A stretch of 64,000 nucleotides of DNA from Quatrionicoccus australiensis (GCF_020510525.1 NZ_CP075188.1:310001-374000); one strand, 5' to 3'; shown: positions 17,590 through 27,381, numbered from the stretch's first letter. Program-made: numbers and translations. The notes: generated by a model from the letters alone, not told the origin.

Positions 17590-18354
17590 TCAGACGTCGA
17601 CCGCTGCGATCGCGGTTTCGAGCTGATGCAGCAAATCCTGCATCGTCTGGCGCAGTTGCGGCTGGTCGAGATCGCCGGTGCCATCCTGGCCGGGAATCGT
17701 TCGCTCGATCTGGCGGGCCAGATGCACGATGCCAAAAAGCTCCAGATGCTCGGCCTGCTGTGCGATTTCATCGGCTTCGAGCTTGAGGGCGTAGGCATCC
17801 GGCGGCAAGGCGGCGAGTGCGTCATGCATGCGCTCGAGGCGTTCGCTGGCTTCGCCGACGAACAGGCGGTCAAGCACCGGAGAGCGCTGGTTGCCGCTGG
17901 CCGAAGGCGCCATGCTGCTCTCAAGGCGCTGTGCGAAATGCCGGGCGCGTTCGGCAAACAGCACGTGTTCAAGTCCGCCTTCTTCCGCCAGGCATTCGAT
18001 GGTAGCGGTCAATGCTGCGATCAGGCGTGGCGCCGGGTTGCCTTCCTCCAGCAGATCGCTCGCACTGGCCAGCGCTTCGCCGAGATGCAGGCAATCGGCA
18101 TCGGCGGTTTCCAGGGCAATGCCGTAGAGGGCGAAAATGGCCGGCCGGGTGTCGTCGACCGTCTGGCCGTGGCGTTCCGACCAGGCGATGGACAGGCGGC
18201 AGGCGGCGGCGACCCAGCGCTGGTTGAGCTTCTCGTCGAAGCGCAAGGGCCGCGGCTTGGCCACCCAGGGCAGGATCGCGGCTGCCGCTTCCAGGGTCGG
18301 CGCCAGCGCCGCCCGGGAATCCTCGAGGTCGTCCTCGGGGAGCTCGTCGTTCAT
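17590..18354 (-). CDS. Uncharacterised helical protein with a degenerate Hpt-like segment
   Basis: A 254-residue soluble, acidic, almost wholly helical protein that I do not recognise. The last third (about residues 165-245) looks like an Hpt phosphotransfer domain: an F-x-x-E-A-x-x-x-L helix (FVGEASERLERMHDAL) and then a helix with LFGIVHLARQIE where Hpt domains have the G-x-x-x-L-x-x-x-x-x-x-x-E pattern. The position of the phospho-histidine appears to be occupied by Glu/Ala (LEADEIAQQAEHLELFG). The N-terminal part has no clear motif. It starts 7 bp after the end of the VOC gene on the same strand, so both may be one transcript. The Hpt comparison is by eye. Confidence 0.6.
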   Translation of the reverse strand: MNDELPEDDLEDSRAALAPTLEAAAAILPWVAKPRPLRFDEKLNQRWVAAACRLSIAWSERHGQTVDDTRPAIFALYGIALETADADCLHLGEALASASDLLEEGNPAPRLIAALTATIECLAEEGGLEHVLFAERARHFAQRLESSMAPSASGNQRSPVLDRLFVGEASERLERMHDALAALPPDAYALKLEADEIAQQAEHLELFGIVHLARQIERTIPGQDGTGDLDQPQLRQTMQDLLHQLETAIAAVDV

Positions 18355-18361
18355 GTGTTGC

Positions 18362-18838
18362 TTATTGCGCAGCCAGTTTGGCGAAGGCCGAAACGACTTC
18401 CGGCGGTGCCTGGACCAGTTCGATCAGGACGCCTTCGCCGCCGATCGGGAATTCCTCGTTGCCCTTCGGGTGCAGGAAGGTGATGTCGAAACCGGCGGCG
18501 CCCTTGCGGATGCCGCCCGGTGCGAAACGCACACCGTTGGCGGAGAGCCATTCGACGGCCTTGGGCAGGTCATCGATCCACAGGCCAACGTGATTGAGCG
18601 GGGTGGCGTGTACGGCCGGCTTCTTTTCCGGATCGAGCGGCTGCATCAGGTCGACTTCGACCTTGAACGGGCCGGTGCCCATGGCGCAGATGTCTTCATC
18701 AACGTTCTCGCGCTCGGAGACGAAGGTGCTGGTGATTTCCAGGCCGAACTTTTCGACCCACAGGGTGCGCAGTTTTTCCTTGGACGGACCGCCAATGGCG
18801 ATTTGCTGGATGCCGAGAACCTTGAAGGGACGTGTCAT
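18362..18838 (-). CDS. VOC-family (glyoxalase/bleomycin resistance fold) protein
   Basis: A 158-residue vicinal-oxygen-chelate protein with two beta-alpha-beta-beta-beta modules: [17 protein letters not shown] opening the first, [18 protein letters not shown] opening the second, and [11 protein letters not shown] at the end. Potential metal ligands are the His of LNHVG and the Glu of IELVQ. The first-strand His of glyoxalase I is a Gln here (IQQIAIG). Lactoylglutathione lyase, methylmalonyl-CoA epimerase and dioxygenases share this fold, so the reaction is not assigned. ATG 18838 is preferred, with AGGA about 8 bases before it, over an upstream start at 18874. Confidence 0.8.
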   Translation of the reverse strand: MTRPFKVLGIQQIAIGGPSKEKLRTLWVEKFGLEITSTFVSERENVDEDICAMGTGPFKVEVDLMQPLDPEKKPAVHATPLNHVGLWIDDLPKAVEWLSANGVRFAPGGIRKGAAGFDITFLHPKGNEEFPIGGEGVLIELVQAPPEVVSAFAKLAAQ

Positions 18839-18911
18839 GACTCGATTCCTGTCTGTATGGATAACGTAATCCATAATTATAAAGTCTTCGCCGGCGAGCG
18901 GAAGTGCCGTT

Positions 18912-19700
18912 TCAGGTCCGTTTCCGGTAGGCCAGGACGAGCAGCAGGATGCCGACGGCGATCATCGGCAGCGACAGCCACTGGCCCATGCTGATCGTGT
19001 AGGACTGCCCGAAAATGCCGGCATCCGGTTCGCGGAAGTATTCGGTGATGAAGCGGAAACAGCCGTAGCCAACCAGCCCTGCACCGGTCAACGCGCCGCG
19101 CGGGCGGTTTTTGCCGGCGTAGAGCCAGAGGATGAGAAACAGGGCAATCCCTTCAAGGCCGACATGATAGAGCTGCGACGGATGGCGTGGCTGCAGGTCG
19201 CCGGCCTGCGGGAAGACCATCGCCCAGGGCAGGTTGGCGTCGGCAACGCGGCCCCACAGTTCGCCATTGATGAAGTTGCCGACGCGCCCGGCGGCCAGGC
19301 CAAGCGGCACCAGCGGGGCGACAAAGTCGGTGACGGCGAGCCAGTTCAGGTTCTGCTTTTTCGCCCACAGGCCGAGCGCGATGACGACGCCAAGGAAGCC
19401 GCCGTGGAAACTCATGCCGCCTTTCCAGACGGCAATGATCTCGAGCGGATGCGAGAAGTAATAGCCCGGTTCGTAAAACAGCACCTGGCCGAGTCGACCG
19501 CCCAGAATGACGCCGAGCATGCCGTAAAACAGCAGGTCGTCGAGTTGTTCGGCGCTCATGATCGACGGTCGGGTTTTGATCCGGTAACGCCCGAGCAGGA
19601 TGAACTGGGCGAAGGCAAGCAGGTACATCAGGCCATACCAGCGGATCGGCAAGGGGCCGAGCCAGATGGCGACGGGGTCGAACTGGGGGTGGATAAGCAT
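18912..19700 (-). CDS. lgt: Prolipoprotein diacylglyceryl transferase
   Basis: A 262-residue inner-membrane enzyme with about seven membrane segments. It carries the Lgt signature [14 protein letters not shown] (about residues 137-150) and the conserved FHGGFLG and [12 protein letters not shown] segments. It transfers diacylglycerol from phosphatidylglycerol to the lipobox cysteine of prolipoproteins, the first step in lipoprotein maturation; several lipoproteins are encoded in this window. ATG 19700 starts [11 protein letters not shown], as in the family. A longer in-frame start at 19799 would run through the promoter region and into ilvD. It is divergent from ilvD. Confidence 0.96.
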   Translation of the reverse strand: MLIHPQFDPVAIWLGPLPIRWYGLMYLLAFAQFILLGRYRIKTRPSIMSAEQLDDLLFYGMLGVILGGRLGQVLFYEPGYYFSHPLEIIAVWKGGMSFHGGFLGVVIALGLWAKKQNLNWLAVTDFVAPLVPLGLAAGRVGNFINGELWGRVADANLPWAMVFPQAGDLQPRHPSQLYHVGLEGIALFLILWLYAGKNRPRGALTGAGLVGYGCFRFITEYFREPDAGIFGQSYTISMGQWLSLPMIAVGILLLVLAYRKRT

Positions 19701-19730
19701 CGGGGGCGCAGAGTGGGCTAGAATTAGCCG

Positions 19731-19736
19731 ATTATA
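19731..19736 (-). promoter_or_regulatory. Candidate -10 box of lgt
   Basis: TATAAT on the minus strand (19736 to 19731) lies 30 bp before the lgt ATG, but the -35 region is weak. In the same 90-bp lgt-ilvD interval, plus-strand TAGAAT (19719-19724) sits in the palindrome GGCTA-GAAT-TAGCC (19716-19729) and could serve ilvD. Confidence 0.3.
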
Positions 19737-19790
19737 GTTCGCGCCTTTTGTTACACGACTTCGGGCGCCATGTTTCAGATGGAGATTCCC

Positions 19791-21647
19791 ATGCCGCAAT
19801 ACCGCTCACGTACTTCCACCCACGGTCGCAACATGGCTGGTGCCCGCTCTCTGTGGCGCGCTACCGGCATGAAGGATGGCGATTTCGGCAAGCCGATCAT
19901 TGCCGTGGTCAACAGTTTCACCCAGTTCGTGCCGGGTCATGTGCATCTGAAGGACATGGGCCAACTGGTGGCGCGCGAGATCGAAGCGGCCGGCGGTGTT
20001 GCCAAGGAATTCAACACCATCGCCATCGACGACGGCATCGCCATGGGCCACAGTGGCATGCTCTACTCGCTGCCCAGTCGCGACCTGATTGCCGACTCCG
20101 TTGAGTACATGGTCAATGCGCACTGTGCCGATGCCATGGTCTGCATCTCCAACTGCGACAAGATCACCCCGGGCATGCTGATGGCCGCGATGCGCCTCAA
20201 CATCCCGGTCATCTTCGTTTCCGGCGGGCCGATGGAGGCTGGCAAGGTCACGCTGCAGGGGCAGGTTGTCCATCTCGATCTGGTCGATGCCATGGTCAAG
20301 GCGGCCGATCACTCGGTTTCCCAGTCCGACCTCGATGAGATCGAACGTTCGGCTTGTCCGACCTGCGGCTCCTGTTCCGGCATGTTCACCGCCAATTCGA
20401 TGAATTGCCTGACCGAGGCCTTTGGTCTGAGTCTGCCTGGCAATGGCACGGTGGTCGCCACGCATGCAGACCGCAAGCAACTTTTCCTGCGTGCTGGTCG
20501 CCAGATCGTCGAACTGTGCAAGCGCTACTACGAACAGGATGACACCTCGGTGCTGCCGCGCTCAATCGCCACCAAGGCTGCTTTTGAAAATGCGATGACG
20601 CTGGACGTTGCGATGGGTGGCTCGACCAATACCGTGCTGCACATCCTGGCTACGGCCCAGGAGGCCGGCGTTGACTTCACGATGGCCGACATCGACCGCA
20701 TTTCGCGGGCAGTGCCCTGTCTGTGCAAGGTTGCACCGATGACCGACAAGTACCATATCGAGGATGTGCATCGTGCCGGCGGCATCATGGGCATTCTTGG
20801 TGAGCTGGATCGGGCGGGTCTGATCACGCGCGATGTGCCGACCGTGCATACCAAGAATATCGGTGAAGCCATTGATCGTTGGGATGTGGTGCGCGAACAC
20901 GACGTGAAGGTGCATGAGTTTTTCAAGGCTTCGCCGGGGGGTGTGCCGACGCAGGTCGCCTTCTCGCAGGATCGCCGCTTCAATGAGCTTGATCTGGATC
21001 GTACCCATGGCTGTATCCGCAACAAGGCCAATGCCTTCTCGCAGGAGGGCGGCCTGGCTGTGCTTTACGGCAACATTGCACTCGACGGTTGTATCGTCAA
21101 GACGGCAGGTGTCGATGAGTCGATCTGGAAATTCAGTGGCCGTGCCCGTGTTTTCGAAAGTCAGGATGCAGCGGTCGACGCCATTCTGGGCGAGAAAATC
21201 GTCGCCGGCGACGTGGTCGTGATCCGCTACGAAGGCCCGAAGGGCGGCCCGGGCATGCAGGAAATGCTCTATCCGACTTCCTATCTGAAGTCGATGGGCC
21301 TCGGCAAGGCTTGCGCACTGCTCACCGATGGCCGTTTCTCCGGTGGTACTTCTGGTCTGTCGATCGGTCACGCCTCGCCGGAAGCGGCCGATGGTGGTGC
21401 GATCGGCTTGGTGGAAGAGGGCGATACGATAGAAATCGATATCCCGAATCGTCGCATTCATCTTGCCGTGTCCGAGGCTGATCTGGCAAAGCGTCGGGCA
21501 GCAATGGAGGCGCTTGGTGATGCTGCCTGGAAGCCGGTTGAGCGTGAGCGCGTTGTTTCTGCTGCCTTGCAGGCATATGCGCTGATGGCGACCTCTGCCG
21601 ACAAGGGGGCGGTGCGTGACATCAAGCAGATTCAGCGTCGCAAGTAA
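19791..21647 (+). CDS. ilvD: Dihydroxy-acid dehydratase
   Basis: A 618-residue IlvD, the usual length. It dehydrates 2,3-dihydroxy-isovalerate and 2,3-dihydroxy-3-methylvalerate to the 2-keto acids of valine and isoleucine synthesis. The iron-sulfur cysteines are Cys122 ([11 protein letters not shown]) and Cys195 within [18 protein letters not shown]. The C-terminal half has the LTDGRFSGG and [11 protein letters not shown] active-site blocks. ATG 19791 is chosen: GGAG lies 7-10 bases upstream and the protein begins [19 protein letters not shown] as in the family, rather than at ATG 19770. No other ilv genes are in view. Confidence 0.97.
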   Translation: MPQYRSRTSTHGRNMAGARSLWRATGMKDGDFGKPIIAVVNSFTQFVPGHVHLKDMGQLVAREIEAAGGVAKEFNTIAIDDGIAMGHSGMLYSLPSRDLIADSVEYMVNAHCADAMVCISNCDKITPGMLMAAMRLNIPVIFVSGGPMEAGKVTLQGQVVHLDLVDAMVKAADHSVSQSDLDEIERSACPTCGSCSGMFTANSMNCLTEAFGLSLPGNGTVVATHADRKQLFLRAGRQIVELCKRYYEQDDTSVLPRSIATKAAFENAMTLDVAMGGSTNTVLHILATAQEAGVDFTMADIDRISRAVPCLCKVAPMTDKYHIEDVHRAGGIMGILGELDRAGLITRDVPTVHTKNIGEAIDRWDVVREHDVKVHEFFKASPGGVPTQVAFSQDRRFNELDLDRTHGCIRNKANAFSQEGGLAVLYGNIALDGCIVKTAGVDESIWKFSGRARVFESQDAAVDAILGEKIVAGDVVVIRYEGPKGGPGMQEMLYPTSYLKSMGLGKACALLTDGRFSGGTSGLSIGHASPEAADGGAIGLVEEGDTIEIDIPNRRIHLAVSEADLAKRRAAMEALGDAAWKPVERERVVSAALQAYALMATSADKGAVRDIKQIQRRK

Positions 21648-21660
21648 CATGCAGGGGTTC

Positions 21661-21692
21661 TTGACCGGCATTGTCTTTGTTTTGCCGGTCAA
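21661..21692. other. 10-bp perfect inverted repeat downstream of ilvD
   Basis: TTGACCGGCA (21661-21670) and TGCCGGTCAA (21683-21692) flank a 12-base loop, 13 bp after the ilvD stop. It should form a stable RNA hairpin. There is no T-run, so it is not a standard intrinsic terminator; it may protect the transcript end or need a factor. Confidence 0.5.
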
Positions 21693-21744
21693 CGCTGTGT
21701 AACATGCTGCGTTAAATGTCTGTGACCAGAAAAGACCGATGCTG

Positions 21745-21803
21745 ACTCCCGTGTGCTGCAATGTGAAAAGCGGTTTGCACGGGAGTTAAAAGGGTTTTAT
21801 CAT
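21745..21803 (+). promoter_or_regulatory. Promoter of the cytochrome c gene overlapping an inverted repeat
   Basis: TTGCAC (21775-21780) and TATCAT (21798-21803) are separated by 17 bp, about 43 bp upstream of the cytochrome ATG. The right half of a 9-bp perfect inverted repeat, ACTCCCGTG (21745-21753) and CACGGGAGT (21778-21786), overlaps the -35 box. This placement would suit a repressor or activator site. Nothing identifies the factor. Confidence 0.5.
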
Positions 21804-21846
21804 CACATGCTGATTTACCCACCAACCCGACAATCGGAGCGAGATA

Positions 21847-22155
21847 ATGAAAGCTGTTTATATTGCCATGATGGCAGCCGCAGGCATCGTGATGGCCGGC
21901 CAAGCACAGGCCGACGAAGCCCTGGCAAAAGCAAAGAACTGCATGGCTTGCCATGCCATCGACAAGAAGCTGGTCGGTCCGGCTTACAAGGAAGTTGCCG
22001 CCAAGTACAAGGGTGACAAGGCTGCTCCGGCCAAGCTGGCTGCCAAGGTCAAGGCGGGTGGTAGTGGTGTTTGGGGTCCGACTCCGATGCCGCCGAACAA
22101 CGTTACCGAAGATGAGGCCAAGAAGCTGGTTACCTGGGTTCTGTCCCAGAAGTAA
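21847..22155 (+). CDS. Small class I cytochrome c (c551/c552 type)
   Basis: A 102-residue periplasmic cytochrome. A signal peptide is cleaved at about AQA-DEAL (residue 22). The heme site is C32-MA-C35-H36, and the sixth ligand is Met81 in GPTPMPPN. Mature length (about 80 residues) and the spacing match cytochrome c551/c552, an electron carrier to nitrite reductase or terminal oxidases in proteobacteria. It is a single-gene unit: its own promoter candidate lies upstream and a terminator follows. AATCGGAGCGAGATA gives the ribosome site. Confidence 0.92.
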   Translation: MKAVYIAMMAAAGIVMAGQAQADEALAKAKNCMACHAIDKKLVGPAYKEVAAKYKGDKAAPAKLAAKVKAGGSGVWGPTPMPPNNVTEDEAKKLVTWVLSQK

Positions 22156-22172
22156 TTTGCGCTTGGAAGCAG

Positions 22173-22198
22173 AAAGCCGGCCATGGGCCGGCTTTTTT
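22173..22198 (+). terminator. Intrinsic terminator after cytochrome c
   Basis: AAAGCCGGCC (22173-22182), loop ATG, GGCCGGCTTT (22186-22195) and a T-run form a textbook rho-independent terminator 18 bp after the stop codon. It separates the cytochrome gene from the tRNA-tufB operon. Confidence 0.9.
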
Positions 22199-22211
22199 GT
22201 TTTCATAGGTG

Positions 22212-22240
22212 TTGACACGGGCTTGTGTAGTCAGGATAAT
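22212..22240 (+). promoter_or_regulatory. Promoter of the tRNA-Tyr/Gly/Thr-tufB operon
   Basis: TTGACA (22212-22217), 17 bp, GATAAT (22235-22240), ending 12 bp before the first tRNA. This is a near-consensus sigma-70 promoter. The -10 lies in the imperfect repeat CAGGAT-A-ATCTTG. It likely drives the tRNAs and tufB, perhaps reading on into secE-nusG. Confidence 0.8.
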
Positions 22241-22252
22241 CTTGCGTTCTCC

Positions 22253-22337
22253 GGAGGGATACCCAAGCGGTCAACGGGAACAGACTGTAAATCTGTCGGC
22301 TCTGCCTTCGAAGGTTCGAATCCTTCTCCCTCCACCA
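22253..22337 (+). tRNA. tRNA-Tyr (GTA)
   Basis: 85 nt with an 11-14 base variable arm, as in tyrosine tRNAs. The acceptor GGAGGG pairs with CCCTCC, the anticodon GTA is in CTGTAAATC, the T-loop is GGTTCGAATCC, and CCA is encoded. It is the first of three tRNAs before tufB, the same association of tRNAs with tufB as in E. coli. Confidence 0.97.
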
Positions 22338-22378
22338 GATTGAATGCTGTAGCGGCCTGTGCTGCGGGCAAAGGATAA

Positions 22379-22452
22379 GCGGGTGTAGCTCAATGGTAGA
22401 GCTGAAGCCTTCCAAGCTTAAGACGAGGGTTCGATTCCCTTCACCCGCTCCA
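22379..22452 (+). tRNA. tRNA-Gly (TCC)
   Basis: 74 nt. The acceptor GCGGGTG pairs with CACCCGC, followed by T and encoded CCA. The anticodon loop CTTCCAA gives TCC, and the T-loop is GGGTTCGATTCCC. It lies 41 bp after tRNA-Tyr. Confidence 0.97.
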
Positions 22453-22481
22453 TGTGCGGTACAGCTGGAGTTTTAAGGTAG

Positions 22482-22556
<75 letters not shown>

Positions 22557-22609
22557 CCGATTGGCTTGGATTCTGGATTTTTTATTTATCTGATTATTGA
22601 GGAACTAGA

Positions 22610-23800
<1,191 letters not shown>

Positions 23801-23821
23801 TCGCTGGTTTTTGTAATTGAG

Positions 23822-23854
23822 GCGCTTCGGGAAACCGAGGCGCTTTGGTTTTTC
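23822..23854 (+). terminator. Weak terminator/attenuator after tufB
   Basis: GCGCTTCGG (23822-23830), GAAA loop and CCGAGGCGC (23835-23843; one G-U pair) are followed by TTTGGTTTTTC. The tetraloop gives stability, but the T-run is interrupted, so some readthrough to tRNA-Trp and secE is likely. Confidence 0.65.
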
Positions 23855-23860
23855 TGCCGC

Positions 23861-23936
23861 AGGGGTGTAGCTCAATTGGTAGAGCAACGGTTTCCAAAAC
23901 CGTAGGTCGGGGGTTCGATTCCCTCCGCCCCTGCCA
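23861..23936 (+). tRNA. tRNA-Trp (CCA)
   Basis: 76 nt. The acceptor AGGGGTG pairs with CGCCCCT, then G and encoded CCA. The anticodon loop TTCCAAA gives CCA. It lies between tufB and secE, a placement common in proteobacteria. The gene begins only a few bases after the tufB attenuator. Confidence 0.97.
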
Positions 23937-23960
23937 CTCTCTTTAAAGATCGCGAACGTC

Positions 23961-24314
23961 ATGGCTGACAAGATCAAGTTTGCGCTGGCGCTGGTTATTC
24001 TGGCGGCTGGCGTGGCTGGTTTCTACCTGCTCTCCGAGCAGGCATTGATTTTGCGCGTCCTTGCGGTTCTCGTCGGGCTGGCGCTTGCAAGTGCCGTGGC
24101 CTGGAAAACTGAGCCGGGTCAGCGTTTTTTTGCATTTGCCAACGAGGCTGTTGTCGAAGCAAAAAAGGTGGTGTGGCCTTCTCGCAAGGAAACCATGCAG
24201 ACAACAGGTGCTGTATTTGCCTTTGTTGTTGTTATGGCCTTGTTTCTCTATCTGACTGACAAGAGCCTCGAGTGGGTTCTTTATGATCTCGTGCTGGGCT
24301 GGAAGAAATCATGA
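23961..24314 (+). CDS. secE: Preprotein translocase subunit SecE
   Basis: A 117-residue inner-membrane protein with three hydrophobic segments (about residues 5-23, 29-47 and 83-103), the proteobacterial long form. The conserved cytoplasmic stretch [16 protein letters not shown] precedes the last segment; it clamps SecY in the SecYEG channel. Its stop overlaps the nusG start by 4 bp (ATGA), the usual secE-nusG coupling. Confidence 0.96.
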   Translation: MADKIKFALALVILAAGVAGFYLLSEQALILRVLAVLVGLALASAVAWKTEPGQRFFAFANEAVVEAKKVVWPSRKETMQTTGAVFAFVVVMALFLYLTDKSLEWVLYDLVLGWKKS

Positions 24315-24844
24315 GTAAACGCTGGTATGTCGTACATGCCTACTCCGGCTTCGAGAAAAGTGTAATGCGCGCCATTCAGGAGCGCATTACCCGCTTGGAT
24401 ATGCAAGATAAATTCGGTCGGATTCTGGTTCCGGTTGAAGAAGTCGTCGAGATGAAGGGTGGTCAGAAATCCATTTCCGAGCGCAAGTTCTTTCCGGGCT
24501 ATGTGCTGTGCGAAATGGAAATGGATGATGACTCCTGGCACTTGGTGAAAAACACGCCAAAGGTGACCGGTTTTGTTGGCGGGACTGCCAACCGTCCGAC
24601 GCCGATTTCCGAAAAGGAAGTTGAAAAGATTATGCAGCAGATGCAGGAGGGGGTTGAAAAGCCACGTCCGAAAGTGCTGTTTGAAGTTGGTGAGGTTGTT
24701 CGTGTCAAGGAAGGTCCGTTCACGGATTTCCATGGCTCGGTCGAGGACGTGAATTACGAAAAAAATCGCTTGCGTGTGTCTGTGACCATTTTCGGTCGTG
24801 CCACGCCGGTTGAGCTGGAGTTTGCTCAGGTCGAGAAGTCCTGA
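24311..24844 (+). CDS. nusG: Transcription termination/antitermination factor NusG
   Basis: A 177-residue factor. The NGN domain comes first ([16 protein letters not shown], then [13 protein letters not shown] and KVTGFVGG) and binds RNA polymerase clamp helices. After a linker, the KOW domain ([27 protein letters not shown] broken into its parts) can bind Rho or ribosomal S10. It links transcription to translation, fitting its place in the RNA polymerase/ribosomal cluster. It overlaps secE by 4 bp. Confidence 0.97.
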   Translation: MSKRWYVVHAYSGFEKSVMRAIQERITRLDMQDKFGRILVPVEEVVEMKGGQKSISERKFFPGYVLCEMEMDDDSWHLVKNTPKVTGFVGGTANRPTPISEKEVEKIMQQMQEGVEKPRPKVLFEVGEVVRVKEGPFTDFHGSVEDVNYEKNRLRVSVTIFGRATPVELEFAQVEKS

Positions 24845-24893
24845 GTCAGGGATTCAAGGGTCAGCCGGAGACCCGTTGTTCCGGCAAGAGGAG

Positions 24894-24938
24894 CGTGAGT
24901 AAGTTGATTGTTTGACTGAAAGCGCGCTACAACTCACG
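24894..24938 (+). promoter_or_regulatory. Candidate promoter and inverted repeat ahead of rplK
   Basis: TTGATT (24904-24909), 18 bp, TACAAC (24928-24933) is a plausible but not strong promoter. It is bracketed by a 7-bp perfect inverted repeat, CGTGAGT (24894-24900) and ACTCACG (24932-24938), which ends just before the rplK Shine-Dalgarno (TTAGGAG). In E. coli, L1 protein represses this operon at the rplK leader; the repeat is a candidate for such control. Confidence 0.4.
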
Positions 24939-24952
24939 AGTTAGGAGTCATT

Positions 24953-25384
24953 ATGGCCAAGAAAATTATTGGCTACATCAAGCTGCAAGTGCCGGCAGGC
25001 AAAGCAAATCCGTCCCCCCCGATCGGTCCGGCGCTGGGTCAGCGCGGTCTGAATATCATGGAATTCTGCAAGGCATTCAATGCCCAGACGCAAGGCGTTG
25101 AGCCGGGTCTGCCGATTCCGGTCGTGATCACTGCTTTTGCCGACAAGTCTTTCACTTTTGTGATGAAGACTCCGCCGGCAACGATCCTGATCAAGAAGGC
25201 TGCCGGCATCAAGTCCGGTTCGGCCAAGCCGCATACCGACAAGGTCGGCAAGATCACCCGTGCCCAGGCTGAAGAAATTGCCAAGACCAAGATGCCCGAT
25301 CTGACGGCTTCCGATATGGATGCTGCTGTTCGTACGATCGCTGGTTCCGCCCGCTCCATGGGTATCACGGTTGAGGGTCTGTAA
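24953..25384 (+). CDS. rplK: 50S ribosomal protein L11
   Basis: A 143-residue L11. The N-terminal domain has the proline-rich [14 protein letters not shown] segment that meets translation GTPases and is the thiostrepton-sensitive site. The C-terminal domain (about residues 75-143) binds the 1058-1078 region of 23S rRNA. It is the first gene of the L11 operon, followed 2 bp later by rplA. Feedback repression by L1 is known in E. coli and likely here. Confidence 0.98.
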   Translation: MAKKIIGYIKLQVPAGKANPSPPIGPALGQRGLNIMEFCKAFNAQTQGVEPGLPIPVVITAFADKSFTFVMKTPPATILIKKAAGIKSGSAKPHTDKVGKITRAQAEEIAKTKMPDLTASDMDAAVRTIAGSARSMGITVEGL

Positions 25385-25386
25385 TC

Positions 25387-26082
25387 ATGGCTAAGCTCAC
25401 GAAAAAACAAAAGGCCCAACAGGGCAAGATCGTCGCAATGAAGCTCTATCCGGTGCAGGAAGCACTGGCGCTGGCCAAGGAAACTGCGACTGCCAAGTTC
25501 GATGAATCGATCGACGTTGCTGTCAACCTCGGTGTTGATGCTCGCAAGTCGGATCAAGTGGTGCGTGGCTCCGTCGTGTTGCCGGCTGGTACCGGCAAGT
25601 CGGTGCGTGTGGCTGTTTTCGCCCAGGGCGAAAAGGCTGAAGCAGCCCGTGCTGCTGGTGCCGAAGTCGTCGGTTTTGACGATCTTGCCGCTGACGTCAA
25701 GGCCGGCAAGCTGGATTTCGACGTTGTGATCGCAACGCCTGATGCCATGAAGGTCGTTGGTCAACTCGGTCAGGTTCTGGGTCCGCGTGGCCTGATGCCG
25801 AACCCGAAGGTTGGCACGGTGACCATGGATGTGGTTACCGCCGTCAAGAATGCCAAGGCTGGTCAGGTTCAATACCGTACCGACAAGGCCGGCATCATTC
25901 ACGCCACGATCGGTCGTGCTTCCTTCTCGGTCGAAAATCTCGAAACCAACCTCAAGGCGCTGATTGATGCGCTGCAGAAAGCGAAACCTGCTACCTCCAA
26001 AGGTCAGTATCTTCGCAAGGTTGCTGTTGCTGCCACGATGGGCCCCGGCGTTCGCGTCGATCAGGCTACGCTGGTTGGCTAA
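25387..26082 (+). CDS. rplA: 50S ribosomal protein L1
   Basis: A 231-residue L1, which forms the mobile stalk near the ribosomal E site. It has the typical N-terminal [10 protein letters not shown], the hinge region near [12 protein letters not shown] and the late GPGVRVD. L1 is also the translational repressor of the rplKA transcript in E. coli. It is followed by a 231-bp gap holding the L10 leader. Confidence 0.98.
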   Translation: MAKLTKKQKAQQGKIVAMKLYPVQEALALAKETATAKFDESIDVAVNLGVDARKSDQVVRGSVVLPAGTGKSVRVAVFAQGEKAEAARAAGAEVVGFDDLAADVKAGKLDFDVVIATPDAMKVVGQLGQVLGPRGLMPNPKVGTVTMDVVTAVKNAKAGQVQYRTDKAGIIHATIGRASFSVENLETNLKALIDALQKAKPATSKGQYLRKVAVAATMGPGVRVDQATLVG

Positions 26083-26313
26083 AAAGTACTTTGGGCTGTT
26101 GGCAGTCGTTTAACAACGGTTGCCAGCAGATCGTCAAAGACCGCAGGCGCCCCGGTAACGGAGCTTAATAGCGAGAGCACCCTGCGCAGACGGTGTCCCA
26201 GAACAAGATTTTCTGCTGGCCGGTAACGGGCAGCATAGCTTCTGGTTCAGGTCGCCGTAGGTGCGGCGGGAAATTCTTCCCGTCGTGTTATGACTTGAAA
26301 GGAGGAAAGACCT
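26083..26313 (+). promoter_or_regulatory. L10 leader (autoregulatory 5' region of rplJ)
   Basis: This 231-base gap carries the marks of the L10(L12)4-binding leader known from E. coli and other bacteria. The outer helix ACCG...CGGT and inner helix GCAGG...CCTGC (26140-26194) are separated on the 3' side by GCAGA, which makes the kinked L10 site. An upstream hairpin GGCAGTCGTT-TAAC-AACGGTTGCC (26101-26124) has a two-base internal loop. A strong Shine-Dalgarno, AAAGGAGGAAAG, lies before the GTG of rplJ. Excess L10-L12 complex is expected to repress rplJL translation. Confidence 0.8.
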
Positions 26314-26811
26314 GTGGGTCTCAATCTGAACGACAAAAAAGCGGTTGTAGCTGAGGTGTCGGCACAAGTGGCCAACGCAGAGACTATCGTGATTGCCGAA
26401 TACCGTGGCATTGAGGTTGTTGACCTCACCGTGCTGCGCAAGAAGGCACGCGAGTCTGGTGTGTATCTACGTGTGTTGAAGAATACCTTGGTTCGTCGCG
26501 CGGTCGCGGGCACTTCGTTCGCCGACCTGGCTGACCAAATGGTCGGTCCGCTGATCTATAGCGTATCCGCCGATCCCGTGGCTGCTGCGAAGGTTCTTAA
26601 CGACTTCGCAAAAACCAACGACAAGCTCGTGCTCAAGGCTGGCTCTTACGCTGGCAAGGTGCTCGACAAAGCCGGTGTGCAGGCTCTCGCCTCCGTGCCG
26701 AGCCGCGAAGAGTTGCTCTCCAAGCTGTTGTACGTCATGCAAGCTCCGGTTGCCGGCTTCGTCCGCGGCCTCGACGCTCTGGCAAAACAACGCGAAGAAG
26801 CTGCCGCTTAA
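26314..26811 (+). CDS. rplJ: 50S ribosomal protein L10
   Basis: A 165-residue L10, the base of the L7/L12 stalk. The N-terminal domain binds 23S rRNA with L11, and the C-terminal helix ([20 protein letters not shown]) carries L7/L12 dimers. The start is GTG (GTGGGTCTCAATCTG) 8 bases after a strong AGGAGGAAAG. Its level is set by the leader immediately upstream. It precedes rplL by 38 bp. Confidence 0.97.
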   Translation: MGLNLNDKKAVVAEVSAQVANAETIVIAEYRGIEVVDLTVLRKKARESGVYLRVLKNTLVRRAVAGTSFADLADQMVGPLIYSVSADPVAAAKVLNDFAKTNDKLVLKAGSYAGKVLDKAGVQALASVPSREELLSKLLYVMQAPVAGFVRGLDALAKQREEAAA

Positions 26812-26849
26812 TCCTCACCGCATACGAACTGATTTAGGAGTTTATTGAA

Positions 26850-27221
26850 ATGGCAATTAGCAAAGAAGACATCCTGGAAGCCGTTGGCTCCCTGACCGTT
26901 ATGGAACTGAATGACCTGGTCAAGGCATTCGAAGAGAAGTTTGGCGTTTCCGCTGCTGCCGTCGCCGTTGCCGGTCCGGCTGCTGGTGCCGCTGCCGCTG
27001 CTGAAGAGCAGACCGAATTCACCGTCATGCTGCTCGGTCCGGGCGACAAGAAGGTTGAAGTCATTAAGGTCGTTCGTGCTGTTACCGGCCTGGGCCTCAA
27101 GGAAGCCAAGGATCTGGTCGACGGCGCTCCGAAGGCTGTCAAGGAAGGCGTCTCGAAGGCTGATGCAGAAGCCCTCAAGAAGCAACTGGAAGAAGCTGGC
27201 GCCAAGGTCGAAGTCAAGTAA
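26850..27221 (+). CDS. rplL: 50S ribosomal protein L7/L12
   Basis: A 123-residue protein in three parts: an N-terminal dimerisation helix hairpin (residues 1-33), an Ala-rich flexible hinge (about 35-53) and the C-terminal domain (54-123), with [20 protein letters not shown] and the end [17 protein letters not shown], that recruits EF-Tu and EF-G. It is present in four to six copies per ribosome. The C-terminal domain resembles an insert in RpoB encoded about 1.5 kb downstream. An attenuator follows. Confidence 0.98.
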   Translation: MAISKEDILEAVGSLTVMELNDLVKAFEEKFGVSAAAVAVAGPAAGAAAAAEEQTEFTVMLLGPGDKKVEVIKVVRAVTGLGLKEAKDLVDGAPKAVKEGVSKADAEALKKQLEEAGAKVEVK

Positions 27222-27237
27222 TCGACTTGCGCTATCC

Positions 27238-27265
27238 GGGCTGGCGGTTTACCGCCAGCCCTTTT
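27238..27265 (+). terminator. rplL-rpoB attenuator hairpin
   Basis: GGGCTGGCGG (27238-27247), loop TTTA and CCGCCAGCCC (27252-27261), then TTTTG. The 10-bp perfect stem lies between rplL and rpoB, where E. coli has a partial terminator that lowers beta subunit output relative to L12. The short T-run fits incomplete termination. Confidence 0.8.
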
Positions 27266-27320
27266 GTGCTTTGTAGTACAGGCCTTACTAAACCAGAAAC
27301 GAACTTGAATAACGCCAACT

Positions 27321-27381
27321 GGCAAACGCAAGCGATGCTTTCCTCTTCCCCAAAAGGGAGGCGAGCCCGTTTGCGTTTGCC
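27321..27381 (+). promoter_or_regulatory. Large stem-loop in the rpoB leader
   Basis: GGCAAACGCAAGCG (27321-27334) pairs with CGTTTGCGTTTGCC (27368-27381) over 14 bp with a single G-U pair. The loop contains a smaller hairpin-prone segment (CCTCTTCCCCAAAAGGGAGG). E. coli has an RNase III processing site in the same intercistronic region, so this is a candidate processing or regulatory element of rpoBC mRNA. Confidence 0.55.

Noticed and set aside
22203..22415. A minus-strand frame with KDSNLRRQSRQIYSLFPL
   Set aside because: This is the antisense reading of tRNA-Tyr and tRNA-Gly, not a gene.
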